A DNA stretch of 64,000 nt from Roseisalinus antarcticus (lineage in GTDB: Bacteria > Pseudomonadota > Alphaproteobacteria > Rhodobacterales > Rhodobacteraceae): positions 62,001-126,000 of the forward strand of contig NZ_FWFZ01000004.1 of the NCBI RefSeq assembly GCF_900172355.1, given 5' to 3'. The notes under the pieces are model-generated. The model was not told the DNA's origin. It was given only the letters and a program-made list of their open reading frames with translations, and made no database searches. Positions 50,651-60,648 of the stretch are shown here, in pieces. Made by a program: the position numbers and the translations under genes. The stretch's first letter is position 1. Each line of letters starts with the position of its first letter.

Positions 50651-51798
50651 CCCGGCTGGCGGCCGATTGGCTGGAGAGCGCGGCGGCGCAGGCGGTCTGC
50701 GCGATGCTCACCGGGGCCGGGCACCAGGCCTGGTTCGTCGGCGGTTGCGTGCGCAACGCGCTGATCGGCGCACCGGTGGCCGACCTCGACATCTCGACCG
50801 ACGCGTGGCCCGATCGCGTCATGGCGCTGGCCGAGGCCGCCGGTCTTCGGGCCGTGCCCACAGGCATCGACCACGGCACGGTCACCGTGATCGCCGAGGG
50901 TGCGCCGTTCGAGATCACGACCTTTCGCCGCGATGTCGAGACGGATGGACGGCACGCCGTGGTCGCCTTTGCCGACACCATGGAGGAGGACGCGGCCCGG
51001 CGCGATTTCACCATGAACGCGCTCTATGCCGGGCCCGATGGCGCCGTGGTCGACCCGCTTGGCGGCCTGCCCGACCTTGCCGCGCGTCACGTTCGGTTCA
51101 TCGGGTCGGCCGAGGATCGCATCCGCGAGGATTACCTGCGGATCCTGCGGTTTTTCCGGTTTCATGCCTGGTACGGCGATGCGGACGGGGGGCTCGATCC
51201 CGATGGCCTCGCCGCCTGCGCCGAATTGGCGGACGGGATCGACGGCCTATCGCGTGAGCGTATCGGTCACGAAATGCTCAAACTGCTCGCCGCGCCCGAT
51301 CCCGCGCCCTCTGTCGCCGCGATGGAGATCTCGGGCGTCCTGCTGCGCGTCTTGCCGGGTGCCGCGTCCGGTGCACTGACCGTTCTGGTCCATGCCGAGG
51401 GCGCGGCCGGCCTGCGCCCCGATCCGATCCGGCGCCTCGCCGCGCTCGGCGGCGAGGGAGCCAAGGCGGGGCTGCGCCTGTCCCGGGCGGATGAAAAACG
51501 GCTGGCGCGGCTCTCCGAGGCGATGGGCGACGCGGCCGGAGCCGGAGAGCTTGGCTATCGTCTTGGCGCGGACGAGGCGTTGGACGTGCTTGCCTTGCGA
51601 GGGGCCTGTGTCGGCGCGGAAATAGACCCTGTGTCGGCGGAAAGTGCCCGTCATGGGGCGGTGCAGACCCTGCCGATCAAGCCGACGGACCTTCAGGCGA
51701 CCCATTCCGGAAAGGCGCTTGGCGCCGCGCTCAAGGCGGCCGAGCGGCGCTGGATCGACAGCGGCTTCGTCCTGACCCGCGACCAGCTTCTGTCATGA
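50647..51798 (+). CDS. tRNA nucleotidyltransferase / poly(A) polymerase family (CCA-adding)
   Basis: This 383-aa protein has the class-II polymerase-beta head VGGCVRNALIGAPVADLDISTDAWP, with the catalytic Asp pair in DLD, and RRDFTMNALYAGPDG, plus the downstream REDYLRILRFFRFHAWYG motif. It adds or repairs the CCA end of tRNA. It overlaps both neighbours by 4 nt. Confidence 0.93.
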   Translation: MTRLAADWLESAAAQAVCAMLTGAGHQAWFVGGCVRNALIGAPVADLDISTDAWPDRVMALAEAAGLRAVPTGIDHGTVTVIAEGAPFEITTFRRDVETDGRHAVVAFADTMEEDAARRDFTMNALYAGPDGAVVDPLGGLPDLAARHVRFIGSAEDRIREDYLRILRFFRFHAWYGDADGGLDPDGLAACAELADGIDGLSRERIGHEMLKLLAAPDPAPSVAAMEISGVLLRVLPGAASGALTVLVHAEGAAGLRPDPIRRLAALGGEGAKAGLRLSRADEKRLARLSEAMGDAAGAGELGYRLGADEALDVLALRGACVGAEIDPVSAESARHGAVQTLPIKPTDLQATHSGKALGAALKAAERRWIDSGFVLTRDQLLS

Positions 51799-52370
51799 TC
51801 GGCTCGCTGACCGGGTTCGTCTTTCTCGGCCTGTTCTCGCCCGGCCCGAACGTGATCCTGCTGACGGCCTCGGGGGCGCGCTTCGGCTTTCGCCGGACGG
51901 TGCCGCATATCCTGGGCGTGGCGCTGGGCGTGGGGATCACCGCCGGGGTGACGGGGGCGGGCGTGGGCGCCCTGCTGCTGGCGCACCCGGGGCTGGCGCT
52001 CGCGCTCAAGATCGCGGCGAGCGGATGGATCCTGTGGATGGCCTGGGCGCTCTGGTGCTCGGACCTGGCCCGCAGGCGGCAGGCGGAGCGGCCCTTTACC
52101 TTCGTTCAGGCGGTCCTGTTCCAATGGGTGAACCCCAAGGTCTGGGCGGTGGCCTTGGCCGCGACGGCCTTTGTCGCGGAGCGGGGCCCGGCGGCGCAGG
52201 CGGCCATGCTGGGCGTGACCTTTTCGACCCTGAACCTGGGCGTCTGCCTGTTCTGGACCTCCGCCGGGGCGCTTCTGGCCTATCTGCTGACCGACCCGCT
52301 GCGCTGGCGGATCTTCATGCGCATAATGGCCTGTGCGCTGGCGGCCTTCTCTGTGCTGGTTTTCCTCTAG
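51795..52370 (+). CDS. LysE/RhtB-family exporter
   Basis: This 191-aa membrane protein has about six hydrophobic helices. The signature FSPGPNVILLTASGARFGFRR near the N-terminus and QWVNPKVWAVALAA mid-protein are typical of amino-acid exporters of the LysE family. Substrate unknown. It is coupled to the tRNA nucleotidyltransferase gene. Confidence 0.9.
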   Translation: MIGSLTGFVFLGLFSPGPNVILLTASGARFGFRRTVPHILGVALGVGITAGVTGAGVGALLLAHPGLALALKIAASGWILWMAWALWCSDLARRRQAERPFTFVQAVLFQWVNPKVWAVALAATAFVAERGPAAQAAMLGVTFSTLNLGVCLFWTSAGALLAYLLTDPLRWRIFMRIMACALAAFSVLVFL

Positions 52371-52412
52371 GCCCATCTGGTCTATATGCCCGTGGCATCC
52401 CGAGAGGCAGCC

Positions 52413-54265
52413 ATGTTTCGATTCTTCGAAGGCCTCGTCGATCCCTATATCGAATACCAGGAGACCGACGCCCCCCCGACGCGGCTTTGGCCGTTCTTGT
52501 GGTCGTTCGCCGGCCCGTTTCGCAAGGCGTTCGCGGCGACCGCCTTCATGGCCATCGTCGTGGCGGGGATCGAGATCTGGCTGATCTGGTACCTGGGCCA
52601 CCTGACGGACATGCTGTCCGAGGGCGCCCCGGCCGAGATCTGGCAGGCGCACTGGCCCGAGTTCCTGGGCGTCGCGGCGTTCATCCTGGTTGTCCGGCCG
52701 ATCCTGCAATTCCTGGACGTGGCCCTGCTGAACAACGGGATCGGGCCGTCCTGGGCAACGCTGATCCGCTGGCGCACCCATCGGCATGTCATGCGCCAGT
52801 CCGTCGGCTGGTTCGAGAACGACTTCGCCGGGCGAATCGCCAACCGGATCATGCAGACGCCGTCGGCCAGCAACGAGGTGGTGTTCCAGGTCTTCGACGC
52901 GGTCGCCTATTCGTTTGCCTACGCGCTGGGCGCGGCGATCCTGCTGGCGGGGGCCGATGTGCGGCTGCTGGTGCCGCTGTTCGCCTGGTTCGCGCTCTAT
53001 GCCGCGCTGATGGTCTGGACGGTCCGGCGGGTGGGGCCGGCGTCCAGGGCCTCCAGCGCGGCGCGGTCCGAGCTGAACGGGCGGATCGTGGATGGCTACA
53101 CCAACATCCACTCGGTCAAGATGTTCGCGCATCATGACCGCGAGATCGCCTATGGCAAGCAGGCGATCGAGGGCGTGCGGCAGACCTATGCGCGGGAAAT
53201 GCGGGTCTATTCCATCATGGGTGGCGTGCTGACGGCGCAGAACGGCCTGCTGATCGTGGGCGTCGTTGGCTGGGCCATGGCGCTTTATTTCAACGGGCAG
53301 GCGAGCGTCGGGATCGTGGTCGCGGCCACCGCGCTGACGCTGCGGATGAACGCGATGACCGGCTGGATCATGTGGGCGGTGACCAACCTCTTTCAGCAGC
53401 TTGGCGTCGTCTCGGAAGGGATGCAGACGATCAGCCAGCCGGTGACGCTGGTCGACGCGCCCGACGCACCCGCGCTGGAGGTGACCGAGGGCCGGATCGA
53501 GATTGACGGCCTGTCGCACCATTATGGCAAGGCGGCGGGCGGCCTCGACCGGGTGACGCTGAGTGTCGCGCCGGGCGAGAAGGTCGGCCTCGTGGGGCCC
53601 TCGGGGGCGGGGAAATCGACGCTGGTGAAGCTGTTGCTGCGGTTCTACGACGCCGAAACCGGCGTCATCCGCATCGACGGGCAGGACATCGCGCAGGTCC
53701 GGCAGGAATCCCTGCGCCGCGCGATCGGCATGGTGCAACAGGACAGCGCCCTGCTGCACCGCTCGGTGCGCGAGAACATCCTCTACGGCGACCCCGATGC
53801 CACCGAGGCCCGGGTCGAACAGGCCGCCCGGCAAGCGGAGGCCCATGAGACTTCGTCCTCGACCTGGAGGACAGCGGCGGGCGCCGGGGCTATGACGCGC
53901 TGGTGGGCGAGCGTGGCGTGAAGCTCAGCGGCGGGCAGCGGCAGCGGATCGCGCTGGCCCGCGTGATGCTCAAGGACGCCCCGATCCTGGTGCTGGACGA
54001 GGCGACGTCGGCGCTCGACAGCGAGATCGAGGCCGCGATCCAGCAGACGCTCTACCGCATGATGCAGGGCAAGACCGTGATCGCCATCGCGCACCGCCTG
54101 TCGACCATCGCGCAAATGGACCGCATCGTGGTGATGGAGGCGGGCCGGGTGATCGAAGACGGGCCGCATGATGCGCTTTTGGCGCGGGACGGGCTATATG
54201 CTCGACTCTGGGCGCGCCAGTCGGGCGGGTTCCTTGGGGATGACGACACGGAGGCCGCCGAATGA
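52413..54265 (+). pseudogene. ABC exporter (membrane+ATPase fusion) with a frameshift
   Basis: The first part (to about 53848) encodes a six-helix ABC membrane domain and Walker A ([19 protein letters not shown]). The second part, two bases out of frame, encodes [21 protein letters not shown], Walker B ([14 protein letters not shown]) and the H-loop. Comparison with the intact neighbour ([10 protein letters not shown]) shows the shift between AEAHE and FVLDL at about 53848-53852, equal to a two-base insertion. In the first frame translation stops at 53921. The product would lack a signature and Walker B. It is either a real decay or a sequencing error. Confidence 0.85.
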
Positions 54266-56115
54266 TCTCGGAAACCTATGGTCGCTGGATCGACTGGGCC
54301 GCGGGCCTGATCACGAGCGTGCAGCCGGCGGACGGCCCGCCGCCGCGGACGCTCTATCCGTTCATCGGCTGGTGCCTGAAGGGCTCCTGGCCGGTGCTGT
54401 TGCTGGCCACGCTGATCTCGGCCTTCACCGGCGCGTCCGAAGTGCTGACCATGTGGCTGCTGGGCCAGGCGGTCGATGCGGCGGGCGGCGGGTTCGCGGC
54501 GTTCTGGGATAGCTACGCCTGGCTGGTGGTGCTGTCGGCGGTGACGCTGCTGATCCTGCGGCCGCTGTTCTTCGGCGCCTCGGCGACCTTCCAGGCGGTG
54601 GTGATCTCGCCCTCGGTGTTCACGCTGATCCTGTCGCGGCTGAACCGCTGGACGCTGGGCCATGCGGTCACCTTCTTTGACAACGATTTCGCCGGGCGGT
54701 TGGCACAGAAGCAGATGCAGGTGGCCCGGTCCCTGACCGAAACCGTGGTCGAGACGGTGAACGCCATCCTCTTCGGCATCGCCTCGGTCATCGGGGCCGC
54801 GATCCTGATTGGCGCGGTGAACCTGTGGCTGCTGCCGATCCTCGCGGTCTGGTTCGCGAGCTACGGGGTCTTTCTCTATTTCTTCCTGCCGGTCATCCGC
54901 GAGCGGTCCGAGGCGCGGGCCGCCGCGCGGGCCATGGTCACCGGGCAGGTTGTGGACACGATCACCAACATCAAGACGGTCAAGCTGTTCGCGCGGGCCG
55001 AGCATGAGGACAGCGCCGCCCTCGGCGCGATGGAGCGGTTCCAGGAGACGGCGACCAATTTCGGCAGCGTGTCCTCGCTGTTCCGGATCGGGCTGACGTT
55101 TCTCGCGGGGATACTGCCGCTGGCGCTGGTCGGCACCGGCATCGCGCTGGGCCCGACCATGGGCGTGTCGCCCGGCGACATCGCCGCGATCGGCGCGGTG
55201 GCGATCCGCCTGTCGCAGATGACCGGCTGGATCAGCTTCACGCTGCTGGCGATCTACGGCCATATCGGCGAGGTCGAGGACGGCATGCACACCCTCACCC
55301 CGCCGCACACGCTGGTCGACGCGCCGGATGCCGGGTCGCTGGAGGTCACGACCGGAGAGATCGTCTTCGACCGTGTGAGCTTTGGCTATGGCCGCGATGT
55401 GGGGGGGGTCGACGACATCAGCCTGACGATCAAGCCGGGCGAAAAGCTGGGCATCGTCGGCGCCTCGGGGGCCGGAAAGTCCACCCTTTTGGCGCTGCTG
55501 CTGCGGCTTTACGATCCCGAAGAGGGCGAGGTGCGGATCGACGGGCAGAACATCGGCCTGGTCACCCAGGAAAGCCTGCGCCGCGCCATCGGGATGGTCA
55601 CGCAGGAAACCGCGATGTTCAACCGGACGGCGCGGGACAACATCATCTACGGCCAGCCCGACGCCACCGAGGACGACCTGATCGCCGCCGCCGAGAAGGC
55701 CGAGGCGCATGCGTTCATCCAGGACCTGACCGACCACAAGGGCCGCAAGGGCTATGAGGCGTTCCTGGGCGAGCGTGGCGTCAAGCTTTCGGGCGGGCAG
55801 CGGCAGCGCATCGCGCTGGCCCGCGCGATGATCAAGGACGCGCCAATTCTCGTGCTGGACGAGGCGACATCCGCGCTCGACAGCGAGGTCGAGGCCGCGA
55901 TCCAGTCCGCGCTGGAGCGGGCGATGGAGGGCAAGACCGTCATCGCCATCGCGCACCGCCTGTCCACGATTTCCGACATGGACCGGATCGTCGTGCTCGA
56001 CCAGGGGCGCATCGTCGAAGAGGGCACCCATGACGAGTTGCTGTCCAGGCGCGGGCTCTATGCCCGGTACTGGAACCGGCAGTCTGGGGGTTTCACGCGC
56101 GAGGCGGCCGAGTGA
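54262..56115 (+). CDS. ABC exporter, fused membrane and ATPase domains
   Basis: This 617-aa type-IV ABC half-transporter has six helices in the first ~330 residues, then Walker [20 protein letters not shown], signature [14 protein letters not shown] and Walker [15 protein letters not shown]. It is a close paralogue of the preceding frameshifted gene and overlaps it by 4 nt, so the pair was probably a heterodimer. The substrate is unknown, resembling lipid or drug exporters of the MsbA type. Confidence 0.92.
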   Translation: MISETYGRWIDWAAGLITSVQPADGPPPRTLYPFIGWCLKGSWPVLLLATLISAFTGASEVLTMWLLGQAVDAAGGGFAAFWDSYAWLVVLSAVTLLILRPLFFGASATFQAVVISPSVFTLILSRLNRWTLGHAVTFFDNDFAGRLAQKQMQVARSLTETVVETVNAILFGIASVIGAAILIGAVNLWLLPILAVWFASYGVFLYFFLPVIRERSEARAAARAMVTGQVVDTITNIKTVKLFARAEHEDSAALGAMERFQETATNFGSVSSLFRIGLTFLAGILPLALVGTGIALGPTMGVSPGDIAAIGAVAIRLSQMTGWISFTLLAIYGHIGEVEDGMHTLTPPHTLVDAPDAGSLEVTTGEIVFDRVSFGYGRDVGGVDDISLTIKPGEKLGIVGASGAGKSTLLALLLRLYDPEEGEVRIDGQNIGLVTQESLRRAIGMVTQETAMFNRTARDNIIYGQPDATEDDLIAAAEKAEAHAFIQDLTDHKGRKGYEAFLGERGVKLSGGQRQRIALARAMIKDAPILVLDEATSALDSEVEAAIQSALERAMEGKTVIAIAHRLSTISDMDRIVVLDQGRIVEEGTHDELLSRRGLYARYWNRQSGGFTREAAE

Positions 56116-57320
56116 TGAGCGTTCTGGACGGTGCCGCTCGCGTGGTGGATCTCGGGTCCGACGGTCTGGGCCGGACCGAGGCGGGAGAGCCCGCGCCCTT
56201 CGCCCTGCCCGGGGACCTGGTGGATCACGACGGGCGGGTGACCCGGAACAATCCGGCCCATGTCGCCGCGCCCTGTGGGCACTACGGCATTTGCGGCGGC
56301 TGCGCGATGCAGCACGCCTCGAACGGCTTCGTCGCCGACTGGAAGGCGCAGCGGGTGCTGGAGACACTGCGTGCCAACGGGATCGAGGGCGAGGTCGCCG
56401 AGGTCGCCACCTCGCCGCCGGGCACGCGGCGACGGGCAAAGCTCTCGGGCCGGCGCACCAAGAAGGGTGCCCTCGTCGGGTTTCACCAAAGGCGCACCCA
56501 TACCGTGGTGGCGGTGCCGGATTGCCAGGTGGTGGTACCGGGGATCGCGGCTCTTGTCCCCGCGCTGGAGGGGCTGACCCGGCAGATCGGGTCGCGCAAG
56601 GGCGAGGTCGGTTACACCGTCACCATGACCGCCAATGGCGCCGATGTCCTGATCGAGGGTGGCAAGGAACTGACCGCCCCGCTGCGGCTTGCGCTGTCGG
56701 GCTTTGCCGCCACCCATGGGCTGGCCCGGCTGACCTGGGAGGACGAGCCCATCGTCACCCGGATGCCCCCGGTGCAGCGTCTGGGGCGGGCCGACGTCGC
56801 GCCGCCGCCCGGCGCCTTTCTGCAGGCCACGGCCGAGGGGGAGGCCGCGCTCGTCGCCGGTGTCCGCGCGGCTGTGGGGGATGCCAAGCGCATCGTCGAC
56901 CTTTTCGCCGGGTGCGGCACCTTCACCCTGCCGCTGGCCGAGCGGGCGGAGGTGCACGCGGTGGAATACGGCGCCCCGATGCTGAGGGCGCTGGATCATG
57001 GCTGGCGCCATGCCAAGGGGCTCAAGAAGGTGACCACCGAGACCCGCGACCTGTTCCGAGAGCCGCTGCTGGCCGAGGATCTGGCCCGGTTCGATGCCGC
57101 CGTCGTCGACCCGCCGCGCAAGGGCGCCCGGGCACAGGTGGCCGAGATCGCGAGCTCGAAGCTGCCTCGCGTGGCGATGGTGTCCTGCCAGCCGGCAAGT
57201 TTCGCCGCCGATGCGCGTCTGCTGCACCTGGCCGGCTTCGCCATGGGGCCGGTGACGCTGGTCGATCAGTTCCGCTGGTCCCCGCATATCGAGCTGGTGG
57301 CCGCCTTCACGCGTCTGTGA
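56115..57320 (+). CDS. RlmD/TrmA-family RNA (uracil-5) methyltransferase
   Basis: This 401-aa protein has a [4Fe-4S] cysteine set CGHYGICGGC (C-x5-C-x2-C, near residue 55), the SAM motif VDLFAGCGTFTLPLAERAEV and the catalytic block VVDPPRKGA followed by VSCQPASFAADARLL, whose Cys attacks C6 of uracil. A TRAM-like N-terminal segment (about 1-45) is short. The ATG at 56115 overlaps the preceding stop (TGATG). Confidence 0.88.
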   Translation: MSVLDGAARVVDLGSDGLGRTEAGEPAPFALPGDLVDHDGRVTRNNPAHVAAPCGHYGICGGCAMQHASNGFVADWKAQRVLETLRANGIEGEVAEVATSPPGTRRRAKLSGRRTKKGALVGFHQRRTHTVVAVPDCQVVVPGIAALVPALEGLTRQIGSRKGEVGYTVTMTANGADVLIEGGKELTAPLRLALSGFAATHGLARLTWEDEPIVTRMPPVQRLGRADVAPPPGAFLQATAEGEAALVAGVRAAVGDAKRIVDLFAGCGTFTLPLAERAEVHAVEYGAPMLRALDHGWRHAKGLKKVTTETRDLFREPLLAEDLARFDAAVVDPPRKGARAQVAEIASSKLPRVAMVSCQPASFAADARLLHLAGFAMGPVTLVDQFRWSPHIELVAAFTRL

Positions 57321-57401
57321 CGTCCCGCCCAGCTATGACGGGTCCGAAAAGTGGTGTATGAGACGCGAAACGGCGTCAACGCCAATGCGAGAGGCAGACA
57401 C

Positions 57402-57893
57402 ATGCGCGGCGGAAGGATCCTGATCCTGTTTGTGGTCCTGATGGGACTTGCTTCGTGTTCGACCAAGTTCCGGACCTACAACGGCCCTGCCGTCACGCAG
57501 GTCATCCTCTACAAGGAACAGCGCGCGTTGTTCCTGATGCATAACGACGAGGTGCTAGAGGCCTATAACTTTGAGCTTGGCTTCGCCCCGGCTGGCCACA
57601 AGATCTTCGAGGGGGACGGCCGCACGCCCGAAGGCTATTACACGATCGACCGGCGCAACCCCAACAGCGATTACCACCTGTCCATCGGCATCTCGTATCC
57701 CGATGCCGAGGATATCGCCCGCGCCGAGGAGCTTGGCCTCGATCCGGGCGGCGAGATATTCATCCACGGCACACCGAAACTCTTTGCCCGCCGCGACGAC
57801 TGGACCGCCGGCTGCATCGCCGTGACGAACCGCGAGATCGAGCAGATCTATGCGATGGTCCGCGACGGCACGCCGATCGCGATCTATCCCTGA
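57402..57893 (+). CDS. L,D-transpeptidase lipoprotein
   Basis: This 163-aa protein starts MRGGRILILFVVLMGLASC, a lipoprotein signal with lipobox LASC (Cys 19). The YkuD catalytic motif is present as FIHGTP...AGCIAVTNREIEQIY, with the nucleophilic Cys in AGCIAV. It probably crosslinks peptidoglycan or attaches proteins to it. The ATG at 57402 is preferred to an in-frame upstream ATG that lacks the signal. Confidence 0.87.
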   Translation: MRGGRILILFVVLMGLASCSTKFRTYNGPAVTQVILYKEQRALFLMHNDEVLEAYNFELGFAPAGHKIFEGDGRTPEGYYTIDRRNPNSDYHLSIGISYPDAEDIARAEELGLDPGGEIFIHGTPKLFARRDDWTAGCIAVTNREIEQIYAMVRDGTPIAIYP

Positions 57894-57909
57894 GAACCGC
57901 CCGCAAGGG

Positions 57910-58485
57910 CTACTGGCGCGCGACCATGCTCGGCGCTGCCGGGGCCGGGGCTGACGCAGGTGCGCCGCCCGCCGTCGTGCCAATGTCCATCACCCACCAC
58001 AGCTTGCCCGCCGGCTCCTGGTACCAGGAAAAGCCGATCAGCCGGGCGCGGGGGTCCAGGATGACCTCGCGGGTGTCGGGCTGCTGCATCCACGCGCCCA
58101 GGGTCTCGAGCTCGGTCTCGTAGCTTTCCGAGATGTTCTCGCCCAGGATCATGCCGGAAAAGCCCACGCGCCGCGCCCGGTCCAACGGCGAAGACCCGTC
58201 CGAGCCGAAATGCCAGGGCCGGTTCTGCACCGCCATGTCGCGGGCATGGGTCGCGGCCGAGGCGTTGAGCTGGGAATCGTAGGCCACCGGCGGCAGCGCG
58301 GCCGCCTGCCGCAGGGAATTGACGCTGTCGAGCATCCGGATCTGGATCTCGGCGGCGTCCTCGGGCGCGATTCGGTAGATCTGCGGCAGCGGCAGCCCAT
58401 CAGGCCCGATCGCGACCTGATTGCCCGATCCGCCACAAGCGGTCAGCGTCAGAAACGCGAGTCCCAGAAACGCACCGAACCGCAT
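57910..58485 (-). CDS. CAP-domain (SCP/PR1-like) lipoprotein
   Basis: This 191-aa protein starts at MRFGAFLGLAFLTLTACGG, a lipobox LTAC. The CAP fold shows LNASAATHARDMAVQNRPWHFGSDGSS and GENISESYETELETLGAWMQQPDTREVIL, where His/Glu line the cavity. Role unknown. It ends close to the upstream transpeptidase gene, with which it converges. Confidence 0.85.
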   Translation of the reverse strand: MRFGAFLGLAFLTLTACGGSGNQVAIGPDGLPLPQIYRIAPEDAAEIQIRMLDSVNSLRQAAALPPVAYDSQLNASAATHARDMAVQNRPWHFGSDGSSPLDRARRVGFSGMILGENISESYETELETLGAWMQQPDTREVILDPRARLIGFSWYQEPAGKLWWVMDIGTTAGGAPASAPAPAAPSMVARQ

Positions 58486-58643
58486 CTTCAAAGCCCCTCA
58501 GCTCTTGTTTGGACCCGCTTACGCTTTCCGCAGTGGCGTTTCAAACCCACATCGGCGTGAAGCTGCCGCAGTGACGCCGGTTTGATTTGCGACTGCGGCG
58601 CCCGCGCCATATCACAGCGCCATTCGAGCAGTCATGGAGGCCA

Positions 58644-59225
58644 ATGATGTCTCAATCCCTTACCCGCCGCGGGTTCCTCGCCACGTCCGCCGCCGCCGTC
58701 GGAACCGGCGTGTTGGCCCAGGAAAACTCGACAGAGATCGAGGGCGATATCTCCACCCAGACCCCGCGCAACATCTCGTCGTTCCGGTCGCTGGACTGGC
58801 GCCCCTATTTCGACAGCACCGAGGGTGGCGCGATCCTGGTGGATATTCGCAGCCGCGCACTGCACTTCTGGTCGTCGGACCAGAGCATCTACAAGCTCTA
58901 CCCGACATCCGTCCCGCTGACCGAGGACCTGACCCGCCGCGGCAACACCGAGGTCGTGCGCAAGGTCGAGGGGCCGGAATGGCGGCCCACCCCGTCGATG
59001 CGGGAGCGGAACCCGGAATGGCCCGAATATGTCGGCCCCGGTCCCGACAATCCGCTGGGCAGCCACGCGCTCTATCTTTCGTGGCAGTATTACCGGATCC
59101 ACGGCACCCACGACACGCGCAAGATCGGCCGCCGCAGCTCCAACGGCTGTATCGGTCTCTACAACGAGCATATCGCCGAGCTGTTCAGCCTGACTCAGGT
59201 CGGGACTCGCGTGCTCTTGATCTGA
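58644..59225 (+). CDS. L,D-transpeptidase with Tat-type signal
   Basis: This 193-aa protein has a twin-arginine-like signal (SQSLTRRGFLATSAAAVGTGVLA). The YkuD catalytic block is YRIHGTHDTRKIGRRSSNGCIGLYNEHIAEL, with His and the nucleophilic Cys in SNGCIG. Two ATGs (58644, 58647) follow GGAGG. With the neighbouring transpeptidase and CAP protein it makes a small cell-wall group. Confidence 0.88.
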   Translation: MMSQSLTRRGFLATSAAAVGTGVLAQENSTEIEGDISTQTPRNISSFRSLDWRPYFDSTEGGAILVDIRSRALHFWSSDQSIYKLYPTSVPLTEDLTRRGNTEVVRKVEGPEWRPTPSMRERNPEWPEYVGPGPDNPLGSHALYLSWQYYRIHGTHDTRKIGRRSSNGCIGLYNEHIAELFSLTQVGTRVLLI

Positions 59226-59300
59226 GGCTCGCCCCGGGCGATGGTCGGCCCAAGGGCCCCTCGGTGCGTCGGGGGGCCACCTGCATGTCCGGAGAACCAC

Positions 59301-59498
59301 ATGAAACGCCTGATCCTTGCCGCCTGTATCGTCGCGACCACCGCAACCGCCGGCCTCGCGGACGGCCCGGACACCGCGGCGCCCGCCCCGACGGAAAGCA
59401 TCGAGCGTCAGACCATGGGCGGGTCGTTTCCGACCAGCACGCTGGTCACTCTCGTGGTAATCGGGATCATTGCCGCGGCGATCGACACCAGCAACTAG
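59301..59498 (+). CDS. small exported or membrane protein of unknown function
   Basis: This 65-aa protein has a cleavable-looking signal (MKRLILAACIVATTATAGLA) and a C-terminal hydrophobic segment (TLVTLVVIGIIAAAID). CCGGAGAACC precedes the ATG. No family recognised. It ends 16 nt before the convergent hemH stop. Confidence 0.6.
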   Translation: MKRLILAACIVATTATAGLADGPDTAAPAPTESIERQTMGGSFPTSTLVTLVVIGIIAAAIDTSN

Positions 59499-59514
59499 CG
59501 TCCGACGGGCAGGG

Positions 59515-60636
59515 TCAGAGCCAGCCCTTCAGGTTCTCGCCGATGACGCCGCTCAGCGCCTCGATATGCGCGGTGTCGTCGTTGAGGCAGGGAATGTAGG
59601 TGAATTCCTCGCCGCCCGCCTCTTCGAAGCTCTCGCGGATCTCTTCGTTGATCTCTTCCAGCGTCTCGATGCAATCGGCCGAAAAGGCGGGCGCACAGAC
59701 CGCGATGCGCTTCTTTCCGGCCTCTGCGAGACGCGCGACCTCTTCGACCGTGTAGGGCTGAAGCCATTCCTCGGGTCCGAAGCGCGACTGGAACGTCGTC
59801 TTGATCTCGGTCTTGTCCCAGCCCAGCCGCTCCATCAGCAGGCGCGTCGTCTTCTGGCACTGGCAATGGTAGGGGTCGCCCTCCTCCAGATAGCGTTTCG
59901 GCACGCCATGGTAGGAACAGACCAGGATGTCGGGCCGGTTTTCCTTGGCCGCATAGGCCCGCTCGATCGACTGGGCGAGCGCGTCGATATAGGCGGGCTC
60001 GTCGTAATAGGGCGGCACGACGCGGGCGACCGGCTGCCACTTCTCCTTCATCAGGGCGCGAAAGAACTGATCGTTGGCGGTCGCCGAGGTGGCGCCGGCG
60101 TAATGGGGATAAAGCGGAAAGAACAGGATCTTGCGGCACCCGGCCTCGACCATCTCGCGGACCTTGCTCTCGGTCGAGGGGTTGCCGTAGCGCATGCAGA
60201 AATCGACGCGGACGTCGTCGCCGTAACGCGCCTTGAGGGTGGCGGCGATGGCGTTGGTCTGATCCTTGGTGATGGTCATCAACGGGCTTTCGTCGGCCTC
60301 GGTGTTCCAGATCGACCGATAGGCCTCGCCCGAGCTGAAGGGGCGTTTCGACAGGATGATCAGCTGCAGCAGCGGTTGCCAGATCCAGGGCGAATAATCG
60401 ATCACGCGCCGGTCCGACAGGAACTCGTTCAAGTAGCGGCGCATCGACCAGTAGTCGGTTGCGTCCGGGGTGCCGAGGTTGGCCAGCAGGACACCGACCC
60501 GCGCAGGCTTGACCGCCGGATGATCGGCAGGGGCGTGGTGCGGGCGCTCTGCCACGGCGGCGCCATCCGATTTCGCGTCAAACATCAGCCTGCCCTCGTC
60601 TGTCATGTCGTCTGGATCACTACGCACATAAGGCAT
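59515..60636 (-). CDS. hemH: ferrochelatase
   Basis: HemH inserts Fe2+ into protoporphyrin IX, competing with Mg-chelatase for the same substrate. The protein (373 aa from the first ATG) has the conserved LANLGTPDA start, FFPLYPHYAGATSA, CSYHGVPKRYLEEGDPYHCQC (catalytic His) and CAPAFSADCIETLEEI. The N-terminal ~45 residues are not conserved; starts at 60606 or 60585 are also possible. It lies about 17 kb from the PGC end. Confidence 0.95.
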   Translation of the reverse strand: MPYVRSDPDDMTDEGRLMFDAKSDGAAVAERPHHAPADHPAVKPARVGVLLANLGTPDATDYWSMRRYLNEFLSDRRVIDYSPWIWQPLLQLIILSKRPFSSGEAYRSIWNTEADESPLMTITKDQTNAIAATLKARYGDDVRVDFCMRYGNPSTESKVREMVEAGCRKILFFPLYPHYAGATSATANDQFFRALMKEKWQPVARVVPPYYDEPAYIDALAQSIERAYAAKENRPDILVCSYHGVPKRYLEEGDPYHCQCQKTTRLLMERLGWDKTEIKTTFQSRFGPEEWLQPYTVEEVARLAEAGKKRIAVCAPAFSADCIETLEEINEEIRESFEEAGGEEFTYIPCLNDDTAHIEALSGVIGENLKGWL

Positions 60637-60648
60637 CAGACCCTAGGG

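Noticed and set aside
51693-53846. Antisense open frame over lysE and the ABC exporter
   Set aside because: It covers several well-supported plus-strand genes and shows only Arg/Pro/Gln-rich composition.
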